Shown here piece after piece: positions 1 to 8,565 of a DNA stretch of 64,000 bases. The position numbers and the translations under genes are program-made. The first letter of the stretch is position 1. Each line of letters opens with the position of its first letter. The notes beneath the pieces are model-generated. The model had not been told where the DNA came from. It saw nothing but the letters and a program-made list of their open reading frames with translations, and did no database searches. The DNA is from Nocardioides pini (lineage in GTDB: Bacteria > Actinomycetota > Actinomycetes > Propionibacteriales > Nocardioidaceae), in NCBI RefSeq assembly GCF_026712185.1, contig NZ_JAPPUX010000001.1, positions 372,001 through 436,000 on the forward strand. Reading direction: 5' to 3'.

Positions 1-87
1 GCCGAAGGCGCCCGTGGCCACCGAGCCGCTGCCGTAACCGATGCGGACGCCGCGCGGCAGCCGCCCGGCGTCGACCGCCGTCCTCAC
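1..87 (-). CDS. MFS transporter, N-terminal fragment (cut by window edge)
   Basis: Only the first 29 codons are inside the window. The GTG start at 87 overlaps the TGA of the preceding hydrolase gene (GTGA), so the two are probably co-transcribed and translationally coupled. The visible residues end in IGYGSGSVATGAFG. This resembles the first membrane helix of actinobacterial major facilitator transporters of the sugar/glycoside (GPH-like) type, where such a YGxGSxATGAFG stretch is common. The substrate cannot be told. The family call is an inference from a very short stretch. Confidence 0.5.
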   Translation of the reverse strand, partial: MRTAVDAGRLPRGVRIGYGSGSVATGAFG

Positions 88-1262
88 CGCCCGCCCAGCG
101 CGCGTGACCCGGCCGACCCGTAGCGACGCGTGGGGTTCGACCCGATCGTGCCCGCGGAGGCCTTCGGCGTCGCCTTCCTGCGCGCCGGCAGCGGCCCGCG
201 CGACCACTCGTCCACCCACTCGTCGATCACCGTCCAGGTCGTCGACCGCGCGGCGCGCCCGGTGAGCATGCCGAGGTGGCCGCCGGGCACGACCTCGAAG
301 CGCACCTGCGGCGAGCCGGTGAGCAGCGGCACCACGGCGCGCACGGCGGGGAACGGGGCGATCCCGTCGGTGTTGCCCGCGAACACCAGCGTGGGCACCG
401 AGATCGCCGCGAGGTCGACGGTGCGGTCCCCGATCTCCATGCGGCCGGTCGCGAGGGCGTTGCCCTTGACGAAGCGGTGGTAGAGCTGCCCGAACGTGCG
501 GCCGGGGTAGGCCGTCATGTTGTTCATGAAGCGGGTGACCGCCTCCATCTGGGCGAGGTAGTCGGTGTCGTCGAGGTGCGTCAGCACGGCCAGCGGCTTG
601 GTGACCACCTTCTGCGCCGAGGCGGCGGTGAAGGCCCAGTTGACGAGGGGGGTCGGTACGCCGCCCAGGACCCGGTAGGCCCGGGTGATGACGCCCTTGC
701 CCTGGGTCAGGTTGAGCAGCGGCCGCACCGGGGCCACCAGGGGCACCTTGGTCACGTCGACCGGGGACCCGACGACGGTGATCGAGGCGATCGGCAGGTC
801 CTGCTGGTCGGCGGCGACGAGCAGGGTGAAGATCCCGCCCAGGCTCCAGCCGACGAGGTGCACGCCGCGTCCACCCGCGTGCTCGTGGACGGTGCGGATC
901 GCCTCGGGCAGCACCTCGTCGACCCAGTGCTCCATGCCGAGCGACCGGTTCCGGAACGAGACCTGCCCGTACTCGAGCAGGTAGGTCGGGCGCCCCTGCG
1001 TGACAAGGTGCTCGACCAGGGAGCAGCCGCGGCGCAGGTCGTAGCACAGCGCCGGCGCGGCCAGCGGTGTCACCAGCAGCACCGGGTCGCCGTTCGGGGC
1101 GACACCGGCGACCGGGCGGTAGTGGTAGACCTCGCGCAGCTCCCCGTCGTCGATCAACGTCCGGGGCATCGGCCGCAGGTCGGCCAGCCCGCCGTAGAGC
1201 AGGGTGTGCGCGACGTTGCCGGCCGCGGCGACCACCTGGTCGGGCTTGGGGATGAGGTCCAT
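84..1262 (-). CDS. alpha/beta hydrolase, PhaC/lipase-like
   Basis: A 392-residue protein with an alpha/beta hydrolase fold. The nucleophile elbow is GWSLGG with Ser at about residue 140. A likely acid lies in the later FAGNTDGIAP stretch, and the His is in PGGHLGML. The overall layout and the N-terminus resemble class III polyhydroxyalkanoate synthase-like proteins. Those enzymes use Cys at the elbow, whereas this one has Ser, so a lipase/esterase role is more likely than polymer synthesis. There is no signal peptide. The C-terminal tail after WVDEWSRG is low-complexity and basic. It lies upstream of, and overlaps, an MFS transporter gene. The ATG at 1262 sits 6 nt after a TAGATT -10 element, so the message is probably leaderless. 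The natural substrate is unknown. Confidence 0.75.
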   Translation of the reverse strand: MDLIPKPDQVVAAAGNVAHTLLYGGLADLRPMPRTLIDDGELREVYHYRPVAGVAPNGDPVLLVTPLAAPALCYDLRRGCSLVEHLVTQGRPTYLLEYGQVSFRNRSLGMEHWVDEVLPEAIRTVHEHAGGRGVHLVGWSLGGIFTLLVAADQQDLPIASITVVGSPVDVTKVPLVAPVRPLLNLTQGKGVITRAYRVLGGVPTPLVNWAFTAASAQKVVTKPLAVLTHLDDTDYLAQMEAVTRFMNNMTAYPGRTFGQLYHRFVKGNALATGRMEIGDRTVDLAAISVPTLVFAGNTDGIAPFPAVRAVVPLLTGSPQVRFEVVPGGHLGMLTGRAARSTTWTVIDEWVDEWSRGPLPARRKATPKASAGTIGSNPTRRYGSAGSRALGGR

Positions 1263-1268
1263 GGAGGA

Positions 1269-1297
1269 AATCTACGTGCAGAAAAACTTCGGGACAG
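1269..1297 (-). promoter_or_regulatory. promoter for the alpha/beta hydrolase gene
   Basis: On the minus strand, CTGTCC (1292-1297) and TAGATT (1269-1274) are separated by 17 bp. The -10 ends 6 nt before the ATG at 1262, so transcription should start at or next to the start codon. No purine-rich ribosome-binding site is present, which fits a leaderless message. Confidence 0.6.
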
Positions 1298-1375
1298 GTG
1301 CATCCAACGGCGGGGTCGGTCCGGAGAAGGGGGTGACGGGCGCCAACGGGCGCCCCTGACGGAAGGACCTCCCTC

Positions 1376-2014
1376 ATGAAGCGACGCGTTCCCGCCATCC
1401 TCGCCGCCTCGGCGCTCGCCCTCGGCGCGGTGCAGGCCACGGCGCCCGCCGCCAGCGCCAAGGCCGCTGGTGAGGACAGCCTCGCGGCCCTCCTCACGTC
1501 CGACGGCAACACCTTCGACAAGAACAAGAAGGACTTCGACATCGTCACCGAGGCCGCCCTCGCCGTCGTCGCCGCCAAGCCCGACTCCCCGGTCGCGCTC
1601 CTGGCCGACGGCAGCAAGCGGCTGACGGTCTTCGCGCCCACCGACGAGGCGTTCCGCCTGCTGGCCGAGGACCTGACCGGCAAGACGATCAAGAGCGAGA
1701 AGAAGATCTTCGACGCGCTGGTCGACCTCGCCGGCGTGGACACGATCGAGACCGTCCTGCTCTACCACGTCGTCCCCGGCAAGACGCTCACCAGCAACAA
1801 GGTGCTCAAGGCCGACGGCGCGAAGCTGGCCACCGCCCAGGGCGGCAAGGTCAAGGTCGACATCAAGAAGAAGCCGAGCCTGAGCATCACGCTCAAGGAC
1901 CTCGACAAGAACGACCAGGACCCGAAGGTCGTCCTGAAGGCTATCGACCTCAACAAGGGCAACAAGCAGGTGGCCCACGGCATCGACCGGGTGCTCCGCC
2001 CGATCGACCTCTGA
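1376..2014 (+). CDS. secreted fasciclin (FAS1) domain protein
   Basis: A 212-residue exported protein. Residues 1-29 form a signal peptide: MKRR, a hydrophobic stretch, then AxA-type cleavage near APAASA. One FAS1 domain fills the rest. It shows the H1 motif TVFAPTDEAF near residue 90, the YHVVPG motif in the middle and GIDRVLRPI at the end. FAS1 domains mediate adhesion. In mycobacteria the FAS1 proteins MPT70/MPT83 are controlled by SigK and RskA, and here an ECF sigma factor and an RskA-type anti-sigma gene follow directly. The protein is Lys-rich compared with its neighbours. GGAAGGA lies 7-8 nt before the ATG as a good ribosome-binding site. Confidence 0.88.
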   Translation: MKRRVPAILAASALALGAVQATAPAASAKAAGEDSLAALLTSDGNTFDKNKKDFDIVTEAALAVVAAKPDSPVALLADGSKRLTVFAPTDEAFRLLAEDLTGKTIKSEKKIFDALVDLAGVDTIETVLLYHVVPGKTLTSNKVLKADGAKLATAQGGKVKVDIKKKPSLSITLKDLDKNDQDPKVVLKAIDLNKGNKQVAHGIDRVLRPIDL

Positions 2015-2092
2015 GGCCGGAACGCACGGACGCCTGACGGGCGGGGGACGACGGTGACCATCATCCCGTTCCCCGCCCGTGGGCCCCGCCGG

Positions 2093-2098
2093 TACGGT
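2093..2098 (+). promoter_or_regulatory. -10 element TACGGT of the ECF sigma gene
   Basis: TACGGT ends 6 nt before the in-frame GTG at 2105, the spacing expected for a leaderless transcript. It argues for the GTG at 2105 rather than the upstream in-frame GTG at 2054 as the sigma factor start. No convincing -35 is visible. Confidence 0.45.
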
Positions 2099-2104
2099 GA
2101 CCCG

Positions 2105-2695
2105 GTGGTCACCGGGGCGATGGCGTTCGAGGACGAGCAGGACGAGAGCGTCCATGTGCTGGCGTCCCGGCTCGTCGACGGCGACGAGACCGCCCTCGAG
2201 GAGGTCTACGACCGCTGGTCGTCGCTGATCCACACCTACGCGCTCCGTGCGCTGCGCGACAGCCACGACGCGGAGGACGTCACCCAGCAGGTGTTCGTCG
2301 CCGCGTGGCGCAGCCGGCACACGCTGACCCCGAGCCCCGCCGCCCTCCCCGCCTGGCTGGTGGGGATCGCCCGTCACAAGGTCGCCGACCTGCGGGCGGC
2401 CCGGGCGCGTGACGCCGACCGGCTCGCGGCCGTGGTGTCGCTGCCCGGCACCCACGACGACGCGATCCAGGCCGCCGACGACGAGGTCGCCGAGCGGCTC
2501 GTCGTCCGCCAGGCCGTCGAGGAGCTCCCCGACCCGCGCCGCACGATCGTGTTCCTCGCCTTCTGGGAGGAGCGCAGCCACGCCGAGATCGCCGAGAAGG
2601 TCGGCCTGCCGCTCGGCACCGTGAAGAGCCACGTCCGCCGTGGCCTGATGAAGCTGCACCAGCAGCTCGAGGGGGTGCGCCATGAGTCACGTTGA
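2105..2695 (+). CDS. ECF-family RNA polymerase sigma factor
   Basis: About 196 residues, the usual ECF size. Region 2 is near the N-terminus (ALEEVYDRWSSLIHTYALR, then DAEDVTQQVFVAAWR). Region 4 is at the C-terminus, with LPDPRRTIVFLAFWEERS and the helix-turn-helix HAEIAEKVGLPLGTVKSH. It would direct RNA polymerase to a small set of promoters. The adjacent anti-sigma gene starts at 2682, inside the end of this one, so the two are translationally coupled. The GTG at 2105 is chosen because a TACGGT -10 lies 6 nt upstream; a GTG at 2054 would add 17 residues. The fasciclin gene immediately upstream is the obvious candidate target. Confidence 0.85.
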   Translation: MVTGAMAFEDEQDESVHVLASRLVDGDETALEEVYDRWSSLIHTYALRALRDSHDAEDVTQQVFVAAWRSRHTLTPSPAALPAWLVGIARHKVADLRAARARDADRLAAVVSLPGTHDDAIQAADDEVAERLVVRQAVEELPDPRRTIVFLAFWEERSHAEIAEKVGLPLGTVKSHVRRGLMKLHQQLEGVRHESR

Positions 2696-3398
2696 TCCCG
2701 AACAGCTCGCGGGGCTCGCCCTCGACCCCACGGACGGTCCTGCCGACGTGCGCGAGCACGCCGAGACCTGCCCGGAGTGCGCCGGACTCGTCGCGGCCTT
2801 CACCGGCGTACGCCGTCGTGCCGGCGCGGACGCGCTGGTCCCCCCGCCCGCCGCGCTGCGGGCGCAGGTGCTCGCCGAGGTGAGGTCGGGTGACGCCGAA
2901 CCGCAGCCGCGGTCCGCGCCCGCCGGACCGGCACGGCGACGCGGCGTACCCCTCTGGCTGGCCGGTGTGGCCGCCGCTCTGGCCCTCCTCGCGGGCATCG
3001 GCCTCGGGCGCATCGGCACGAGCGGTGACGACACCCCCGAGGCGGTCGAACCGCCGACGGGCGCCGGCACCGTCGTGGCCGCGGCGCCCCTCACCGCCCT
3101 CGACAGCGACGCCGCGCGTGGCGAGGCCGAGGCCGTGCAGACCGACGAGACCTTCACGATCCGCGTCAGCGCGAGCGAGCTCGGCGACGAGCCGGGCGTG
3201 CACGAGGTGTGGCTGATCAACGTGGACGGCAAGCGGATGATCTCCATCGGCCTGCTCGCCGCGGGCGACGAGGGGGAGTTCGCGGTCCCGATGGACCTCA
3301 TCGACGAGGGCTACCGCATCGTCGACATCTCGGTCGAGCCGGACGACGGCGACCCCACCCACTCCGGGGTGAGCGTGGCGCGCGGCGAGCTCGCCTGA
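2682..3398 (+). CDS. membrane anti-sigma factor, RskA-like
   Basis: A 238-residue, single-pass protein. The cytoplasmic N-terminus carries the zinc-binding anti-sigma motif H-x3-C-x2-C (HAETCPEC, near residues 26-33). A hydrophobic helix around residues 92-110 (WLAGVAAALALLAGIGLG) follows an Arg-rich stop-transfer sequence. The external part, from about residue 120, matches the anti-sigma-K RskA C-terminal domain (VHEVWLINVDGKRMISIG, then VDISVEPDDGDPTHSG). It should hold the preceding ECF sigma factor inactive until released, as RskA does for SigK. The ATG at 2682 overlaps the sigma gene by 14 bp. Confidence 0.85.
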   Translation: MSHVDPEQLAGLALDPTDGPADVREHAETCPECAGLVAAFTGVRRRAGADALVPPPAALRAQVLAEVRSGDAEPQPRSAPAGPARRRGVPLWLAGVAAALALLAGIGLGRIGTSGDDTPEAVEPPTGAGTVVAAAPLTALDSDAARGEAEAVQTDETFTIRVSASELGDEPGVHEVWLINVDGKRMISIGLLAAGDEGEFAVPMDLIDEGYRIVDISVEPDDGDPTHSGVSVARGELA

Positions 3399-3458
3399 CC
3401 CCCTCCATCGGGACGGTCCGTCCTCGACAACGCGTCGTGGGAGGGCTAGGAACGGGGG

Positions 3459-5021
3459 ATGAGGTGGAGGTACGCGATCCTGGGCGGCACGGCGGCGGCC
3501 GCGGCTGCCACGACGGTGCACGACCTGGTCCAGACGAAGCACGCGATCGTGCGCAACTTCCCCGTGATCGGGCACGCCCGGTTCTTCCTGGAGCGCTTCG
3601 GGCCCGAGCTGCGGCAGTACATCGTCACCAGCAACGACGAGGAGCGCCCGTTCAGCCGGGACCAGCGGCGCTGGGTCTACGCCAGCTCCAAGCTCGAGAA
3701 CAACTACTTCGGCTTCGGCACCGACAACGACGTCGAGCGGGTCGAGGGCTACCCGATCATCAAGCACCGCACCTTCACCGGTCCTGGCGCGGCCACGATG
3801 CCCCACGCGCAGGAGGAGATCGCGCTGCCGTGCGCCAAGGTGATGGGCGCGGCGCGCGGTCGTACGCACGCCTTCCGGCCCTCGTCGGTGGTGAACATCT
3901 CCGGGATGAGCTTCGGCTCGCTGTCCGGCAAGGCCGTCGAGGCGCTCAACCGGGGCGCGGCCATGGCCGGCTGCTTCCAGAACACCGGTGAGGGTGCCCT
4001 GTCGCCCCACCACCGCAACGGCGGCGACGTCGTCTTCCAGATCGGCACCTCCTACTTCGGTTGCCGCGACGAGCGGGGCCGCTTCGACATGGCTCGCCTC
4101 GTCGACGTGGTCCAGTCGGCGCCCGTGCGCGCGATCGAGGTCAAGCTGAGCCAGGGCGCCAAGCCGGGGCTCGGCGGCATGCTCCCGGGCGGGAAGGTCA
4201 GCCGGGAGATCGCCGAGATCCGCGGCATCGAGGAGGGCAAGGACTGCGCGTCACCGAGCCGCCACACCGTCTTCCACGACATCGACTCGATGCTCGACTT
4301 CGTCGAGTCGGTGGCGGAGGCCACCGGCCTGCCGGTCGGCATCAAGTCGGCGGTCGGCAACCTCACCATGTGGGACGAGTTGGTCGAGGAGATGGCGTCC
4401 GGCGCCCGCGGCGTCGACTTCGTCAACATCGACGGCGGCGAGGGCGGCACGGGCGCGGCGCCGATGATCTTCGCCGACTCCGTCGCCTACCCGTTCCGCA
4501 TCGGCTTCAGCGAGGTGTGGCGCCGCTTCGCCGCGGCCGGCCTCAGCGACGACCTGGTGTTCGTCGGTGCGGGCAAGCTCGGCGTGCCGGAGAACGCCGT
4601 GGTGGCGTTCGCGCTCGGCGCCGACATGGTCAGCGTCGGCCGAGAGGCCATGCTCTCGATCGGCTGCATCCAGGCCCAGAAGTGCCACACCGACCACTGC
4701 CCGGTCGGCATCGCGACCCAGAACCCGCGCTACACCCGTGGCCTCGACGTGGGGCTCAAGAGCGTCCGGGCGGCCAACTACATCCGCTCCCTGCGCCGCG
4801 ACCTGCTCAAGGTCTCCGAGGCGATCGGCGTCGTCCACCCCGGCCTCATCGCGCCCCGCGACATCGACATCCTCGACGGCACCCGCTCCGCGGTGGGACT
4901 CGGTGAGGTCTACGGCTACGACCCGTCGTGGCCGCGCCTGGGAGCCAGCCTGGTGCGCGACATCGAGGCGATCATGGTCGCCCAGGACGAGACCGCACCC
5001 TCACGGCGCACGCCCGCCTGA
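3459..5021 (+). CDS. FMN-binding glutamate synthase family protein
   Basis: A 520-residue protein with a short hydrophobic N-terminus (residues 5-18) and then a glutamate synthase central/FMN domain (GltB2-like). The FMN-barrel signature NIDGGEGGTGAAP is present. The cluster motif IGCIQAQKCHTDHCPVG has the C-x5-C-x4-C spacing of the [3Fe-4S] site. There is no glutaminase domain, so it is not a full GltB. Stand-alone members of this family are widespread and their reaction is mostly undefined. The ATG at 3459 is 6 nt after a TAGGAA -10 hexamer (3447-3452), suggesting a leaderless message. Its end faces the convergent otsA gene with only 16 bp between. Confidence 0.82.
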   Translation: MRWRYAILGGTAAAAAATTVHDLVQTKHAIVRNFPVIGHARFFLERFGPELRQYIVTSNDEERPFSRDQRRWVYASSKLENNYFGFGTDNDVERVEGYPIIKHRTFTGPGAATMPHAQEEIALPCAKVMGAARGRTHAFRPSSVVNISGMSFGSLSGKAVEALNRGAAMAGCFQNTGEGALSPHHRNGGDVVFQIGTSYFGCRDERGRFDMARLVDVVQSAPVRAIEVKLSQGAKPGLGGMLPGGKVSREIAEIRGIEEGKDCASPSRHTVFHDIDSMLDFVESVAEATGLPVGIKSAVGNLTMWDELVEEMASGARGVDFVNIDGGEGGTGAAPMIFADSVAYPFRIGFSEVWRRFAAAGLSDDLVFVGAGKLGVPENAVVAFALGADMVSVGREAMLSIGCIQAQKCHTDHCPVGIATQNPRYTRGLDVGLKSVRAANYIRSLRRDLLKVSEAIGVVHPGLIAPRDIDILDGTRSAVGLGEVYGYDPSWPRLGASLVRDIEAIMVAQDETAPSRRTPA

Positions 5022-5037
5022 GCCGAGCCGGTCGGAG

Positions 5038-6480
5038 TCAGCTCGAGCGCGACCGGCGCACCGTCTTGTCGTGGTGCTCGGGCAGCTCCTCGAGCTCGCG
5101 CAGGAAGTCGGCGGCCCACTTCGCGACGTCGTTCTGGACGACGGTCCTGCGCATCGCCCGCATCCGCCGTGAGGTCTCCCTCTTCTCCGCGGCGAAGGCG
5201 TCCATCAGCGCGGACTTCATGCCGTCGATGTCGTAGGGGTTGACCAGCCAGGCCTGCCGCAGCTCCTGCGCGGCGCCGGCGAACTCCGAGAGCACCAGCG
5301 CGCCGTCGTCCTCGAAGCGGCAGGCGACGTACTCCTTGGCCACGAGGTTCATCCCGTCGCGGAACGGTGTCACCACCATGATGTCGGCGGCGCGGTAGAA
5401 CGCGGCCATCTCCTCGCGGGGGTAGGAGTTGTGGAGGTAGTGGATGGCCGGGTTGCCGATCTTGCCGTAGTCGCCGTTGATGCGCCCGACGAGCATCTCG
5501 ATCTCGTCGCGCAGGATGCGGTACTGCTCGACGCGTTCGCGGGACGGGGTCGCCACCTGCACGAAGACGGCGTCCTCGACGTCGAGGTGCCCGTCGCGCA
5601 CCAGCTCCCCGAACGCGCGCAGGCGCGAGTAGATGCCCTTGGTGTAGTCGAGCCGGTCGACGCCGAGGAAGATCCGGCGCGGGTTCCCCAGCGCCTCGCG
5701 GATCTCGGCGGCCCGCTCCGCCACCGCCTCCGACCGGGCCAGCTCCTCAAAACCGGCCGTGTCGATCGAGATCGGGAACGCGGTCGCCTTCACGGGCCGG
5801 CCGTCCGGCAGGTAGATGGTGTCGCGGTGGGTCTTGTGGCCCACGCGGCTGCGCACGAGGCGCACGAAGTTGGCGGCGGCACCCGGCAGCTGGAAGCCGA
5901 TGAGGTCCGCGCCCAGCAGCCCCTCGAGGATCTGGCGGCGCCACGGCAGCTGCGAGAAGAGCTCGGCGGGCGGGAACGGGATGTGCAGGTAGAAGCCGAT
6001 GCGCAGGTCGGGCCGCCTGGCCCGCAGCATCTGCGGCACGAGCTGGAGCTGGTAGTCCTGCACCCACACAGTCGCGCCCTCGGCCGCCACCTCGGCGGCG
6101 CGGTCGGCGAAGCGCTGGTTGACCGAGACGTAGGAGTCCCACCACTCCCGGTGGAACTCCGGCTTCGCGATGACGTCGTGGTAGAGCGGCCAGAGCGTGC
6201 CGTTGGAGAAGCCCTCGTAGAACTCCTCGACCTCCTGGGCGCTCATCGCGACGGGGATGAGGGACAGCCCGTTCTCCTCGAACGGCTCGAACTCGTCGTC
6301 GTCGGCCGAGCCCGGCCACCCGATCCACGCGCCGTCGTTGGCCCGCAGCACCGGCTCGAGCGCGGTGACCAGCCCGCCGGGCGAGGGGCGCCACGACACC
6401 GCGCCGTCCGGCTGGGTCACGCGGTCCACGGGCAGGCGGTTGGCCACGATCACGAGGTCTGCCTGCGGCGCTCCAGTCAC
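5038..6480 (-). CDS. otsA: trehalose-6-phosphate synthase
   Basis: A GT20 family retaining glycosyltransferase that joins a nucleotide-activated glucose to glucose-6-phosphate to make trehalose-6-phosphate. With GTG at 6480 it has 480 residues, the normal OtsA length, and starts with the family's [12 protein letters not shown] strand. Other conserved pieces are [42 protein letters not shown] and the donor-binding [17 protein letters not shown]. An in-frame GTG near 6521 is an alternative start. The phosphatase partner otsB lies at 7657-8487 on the other strand, with two unrelated genes between. The product serves osmoprotection and mycolate/trehalose metabolism in actinobacteria. Confidence 0.95.
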   Translation of the reverse strand: MTGAPQADLVIVANRLPVDRVTQPDGAVSWRPSPGGLVTALEPVLRANDGAWIGWPGSADDDEFEPFEENGLSLIPVAMSAQEVEEFYEGFSNGTLWPLYHDVIAKPEFHREWWDSYVSVNQRFADRAAEVAAEGATVWVQDYQLQLVPQMLRARRPDLRIGFYLHIPFPPAELFSQLPWRRQILEGLLGADLIGFQLPGAAANFVRLVRSRVGHKTHRDTIYLPDGRPVKATAFPISIDTAGFEELARSEAVAERAAEIREALGNPRRIFLGVDRLDYTKGIYSRLRAFGELVRDGHLDVEDAVFVQVATPSRERVEQYRILRDEIEMLVGRINGDYGKIGNPAIHYLHNSYPREEMAAFYRAADIMVVTPFRDGMNLVAKEYVACRFEDDGALVLSEFAGAAQELRQAWLVNPYDIDGMKSALMDAFAAEKRETSRRMRAMRRTVVQNDVAKWAADFLRELEELPEHHDKTVRRSRSS

Positions 6481-6609
6481 GTCCGCAACACTAGCGACGG
6501 CCGGTGAGGCCGAGACCACCCCGCGGTGTCCCCCTCGAGGCGCTGCCGGCCGCCGCACTCGGCTCACGAGCCCGGCGCCGGTTTTGTCCAGACGACTCGC
6601 CGGAGGCGA

Positions 6610-6639
6610 ATGACATCGTTGTGGTTCGTCGCCTAGACT
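6610..6639 (+). promoter_or_regulatory. sigma70-type promoter of the DUF3263/LytR_C operon
   Basis: ATGACA (6610-6615) and TAGACT (6634-6639) are separated by 18 bp. Transcription should start near 6646, giving a leader of about 46 nt that contains the GAGGAGG ribosome-binding site before the ATG at 6692. This is one of the best-matching promoters in the window. Confidence 0.6.
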
Positions 6640-6691
6640 CGTGCCCGTCCACCCGGTCACGGGTGGTGTGGGGTCGAGGAGGAGATGTCCG

Positions 6692-6985
6692 ATGGACGCA
6701 GCCGAGCACATCGCAGCCGGGCAGGAGACTGCTGCCGGGCTGAGCCAGCGTGACCGCGACATCCTCGAGTTCGAGCGGCACTGGTGGAAGTACGCCGGCG
6801 CCAAGGAGCAGGCGGTCCGCGAGAAGTTCGACATGTCCTCCACCCGCTACTACCAGGTCCTCAACGCCCTCATCGACCGTCCCGAGGCGCTCGAGGCCGA
6901 CCCGCTGCTCGTCCGCCGCCTCCGCCGGCTGCGGGCGTCCCGCCAGCGGCAGCGCTCGGCGCGCCGCCTCGGCTTCGAGATCTGA
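6692..6985 (+). CDS. DUF3263 family protein
   Basis: A 97-residue protein of a short actinobacterial family (DUF3263, like M. tuberculosis Rv0430). The conserved block [20 protein letters not shown] is followed by [20 protein letters not shown]. The latter looks like a helix-turn-helix, so it may bind DNA; this is inference only. The basic tail is [18 protein letters not shown]. The ATG at 6692 has a GAGGAGG ribosome-binding site. The next gene encodes a LytR_C protein, the same pairing as Rv0430-Rv0431 in mycobacteria. I do not know its molecular function. Confidence 0.85.
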   Translation: MDAAEHIAAGQETAAGLSQRDRDILEFERHWWKYAGAKEQAVREKFDMSSTRYYQVLNALIDRPEALEADPLLVRRLRRLRASRQRQRSARRLGFEI

Positions 6986-7035
6986 CACCACCTGTCGAGT
7001 CACGGCCCGCCCACTCACGATTGGTCACCTTCCCC

Positions 7036-7578
7036 ATGGCCTCCTTCCCCAGCCCCGGCCGCCCAGCGCCCCGTCGTCGCGACGAGCGTGGCGTGGCCTT
7101 CCCGTCCCCGCTCGTGATGCTGTCGGTCCTCGCCGTCGCGATGGCCTCGATCACCTTCGTCGCCACGCGCGACCAGGCGCCGACCGAACGGCGCGTCGAC
7201 ACCGCCACGATCGCCAGCGCCGACCAGTCGCCCAGCACCGAGGCCACCCCGGCCCCGGTCGAGACCCCGACGCCCGAGCCGAAGCCCAAGCCGCAGCTCA
7301 AGCGGGGCGAGGTCTACGTCGAGGTCTACAACAACTCCGGCATCCGGGGCCTCGCCGCGGCGACCGCCGCGAAGGCCACCGAGGTGGGCTGGGCCGTCGT
7401 CGGTGAGGACAACTGGCAGGGCCTGATCCCCACCAGCACCGTCTACTTCCCGCCTCGGCTCGAGGCGGCCGGCAAGCAGCTCGCCCTCGACCTGGGGATC
7501 AAGCGCACCGCACCGGCCGTCGGCGTCATGAAGCGCGACCGGCTCACGATCATCCTCACCGCCGACGCCCCGCGCTGA
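7036..7578 (+). CDS. LytR C-terminal domain membrane protein (VirR-like)
   Basis: A 180-residue protein. Residues 1-20 are cytoplasmic and basic, one membrane helix spans about 24-44 (SPLVMLSVLAVAMASITFVA), a Pro/Glu-rich linker follows (PTPEPKPKPQ), and an external LytR_C domain begins near residue 95 (VYVEVYNNSGIRGLA). The layout matches M. tuberculosis Rv0431 (VirR), reported to influence cell-envelope integrity and vesicle release. That gene likewise follows a DUF3263 gene and lies near groEL2. It lacks the catalytic LytR-CpsA-Psr domain, so it is not a wall-polymer ligase. The ATG at 7036 gives the normal cytoplasmic tail; a TTG at 7021 is possible. Confidence 0.83.
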   Translation: MASFPSPGRPAPRRRDERGVAFPSPLVMLSVLAVAMASITFVATRDQAPTERRVDTATIASADQSPSTEATPAPVETPTPEPKPKPQLKRGEVYVEVYNNSGIRGLAAATAAKATEVGWAVVGEDNWQGLIPTSTVYFPPRLEAAGKQLALDLGIKRTAPAVGVMKRDRLTIILTADAPR

Positions 7579-7656
7579 CCCCGCGGACCGCCCCGTCCCG
7601 CGCCGCAACGGCGGGCAGGGTCGGCGCGCCCGCGCCGCACGTGGTTGGGTTGACCC

Positions 7657-8487
7657 ATGGAGTTCACCTCCGACGACGCGCGCGCCCACTACGACGCCGT
7701 GCGCGAGGTCCTGGACGGCGTGGTCGTCGGCCTCGACTTCGACGGCACCCTGTCCCCGGTGGTCGACGACCCGGAGGCGGCCCGGCTGCACCCGGCTGCA
7801 CCCGGTGCGCTGCTCGAGCTCGCGGAGGTGGTCCGTGCGGTCGCGGTGATCACCGGCCGCCCGGCACGCCAGGCCATCGCCATGGGCGACCTCGACGCGC
7901 TCGGCAACGCCATGCTGGACCGCGGTGCGGAGCTCTTCGTGTTCGGCCAGTACGGCAACGAGCGCTGGTCGGCCACCGAGCAGCGCATCCGGTCGCCGCG
8001 CCCCCCGGCCGGGCTGGCGAGCTTCGAGCGCGAGCTGCCGGCGGTGCTGCGCAGCGCCGGCGCCAGTGAGGCCTATGTCGAGGAGAAGGGCCTTGCCGTC
8101 GCGGTGCACACCCGGCGCATGGACGACCCGGTCGGCACCTTCGAGCGGCTGGTGAAGCCGATCTCCGCCCTCGCCGAGCGGCACCACCTCACGATCGAGC
8201 CCGGTCGCAACGTCATCGAGGTGCGTTCGGGTGACATGCACAAGGGCCACGCGCTCCGGACCTTCGTCGCCCAGCAGGAGGCCACGGGCGTGGTCTTCTG
8301 CGGCGACGACCTCGGCGACGTCGAGGCGTTCGAGGCGGTCAGGACGCTGCGTGCCGACGGCCTGCCCGGCCTCGTCGTCTGCTCCGCCTCCACCGAGCAG
8401 CCCGACCTCGTCCGGCTCGCGGACGTGGTCGTCGACGGCCCGCAGGGCGTCGTGGACCTCCTGGCCGGTCTCGCCTCGCGCCGCTGA
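7657..8487 (+). CDS. otsB: trehalose-6-phosphate phosphatase
   Basis: A 276-residue HAD-superfamily phosphatase that releases phosphate from trehalose-6-phosphate, completing the OtsA-OtsB route. Motif I is LDFDGTLSPV near residues 27-36, with the nucleophile in DFDGT. The ITGRPARQA block is motif II-like. The metal-binding motif IV is CGDDLGDVEAFEAV near residue 215. The substrate-cap region has GNERWS and RNVIEVRSGDMHKGHAL, both typical of OtsB. No clear ribosome-binding site lies before the ATG at 7657. It is encoded on the opposite strand to otsA and is probably transcribed separately. Confidence 0.93.
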   Translation: MEFTSDDARAHYDAVREVLDGVVVGLDFDGTLSPVVDDPEAARLHPAAPGALLELAEVVRAVAVITGRPARQAIAMGDLDALGNAMLDRGAELFVFGQYGNERWSATEQRIRSPRPPAGLASFERELPAVLRSAGASEAYVEEKGLAVAVHTRRMDDPVGTFERLVKPISALAERHHLTIEPGRNVIEVRSGDMHKGHALRTFVAQQEATGVVFCGDDLGDVEAFEAVRTLRADGLPGLVVCSASTEQPDLVRLADVVVDGPQGVVDLLAGLASRR

Positions 8488-8552
8488 CCGCGTGGCGGAC
8501 GCCGATGCGACCACATCGTGGACTCGGTGTGCGCATCGTGAGACGGCCTGCC

Positions 8553-8558
8553 TAGGCT
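8553..8558 (+). promoter_or_regulatory. -10 element TAGGCT before the SAM riboswitch
   Basis: TAGGCT ends 7 nt before the start of the riboswitch P1 stem at 8566, the position expected if transcription begins at the aptamer. The -35 region is not recognisable. Confidence 0.45.
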
Positions 8559-8565
8559 GAGCGTG

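Noticed and set aside
84..1262. Polyhydroxyalkanoate synthase (phaC)
   Set aside because: The layout is PhaC-like, but the elbow is GWSLGG with Ser. PhaC needs Cys at that position, so hydrolase is the safer call.
5038..6843. A 601-codon version of otsA
   Set aside because: The first about 120 codons do not look like protein and would pass through the DUF3263 promoter region. OtsA homology begins at the GTG at 6480.
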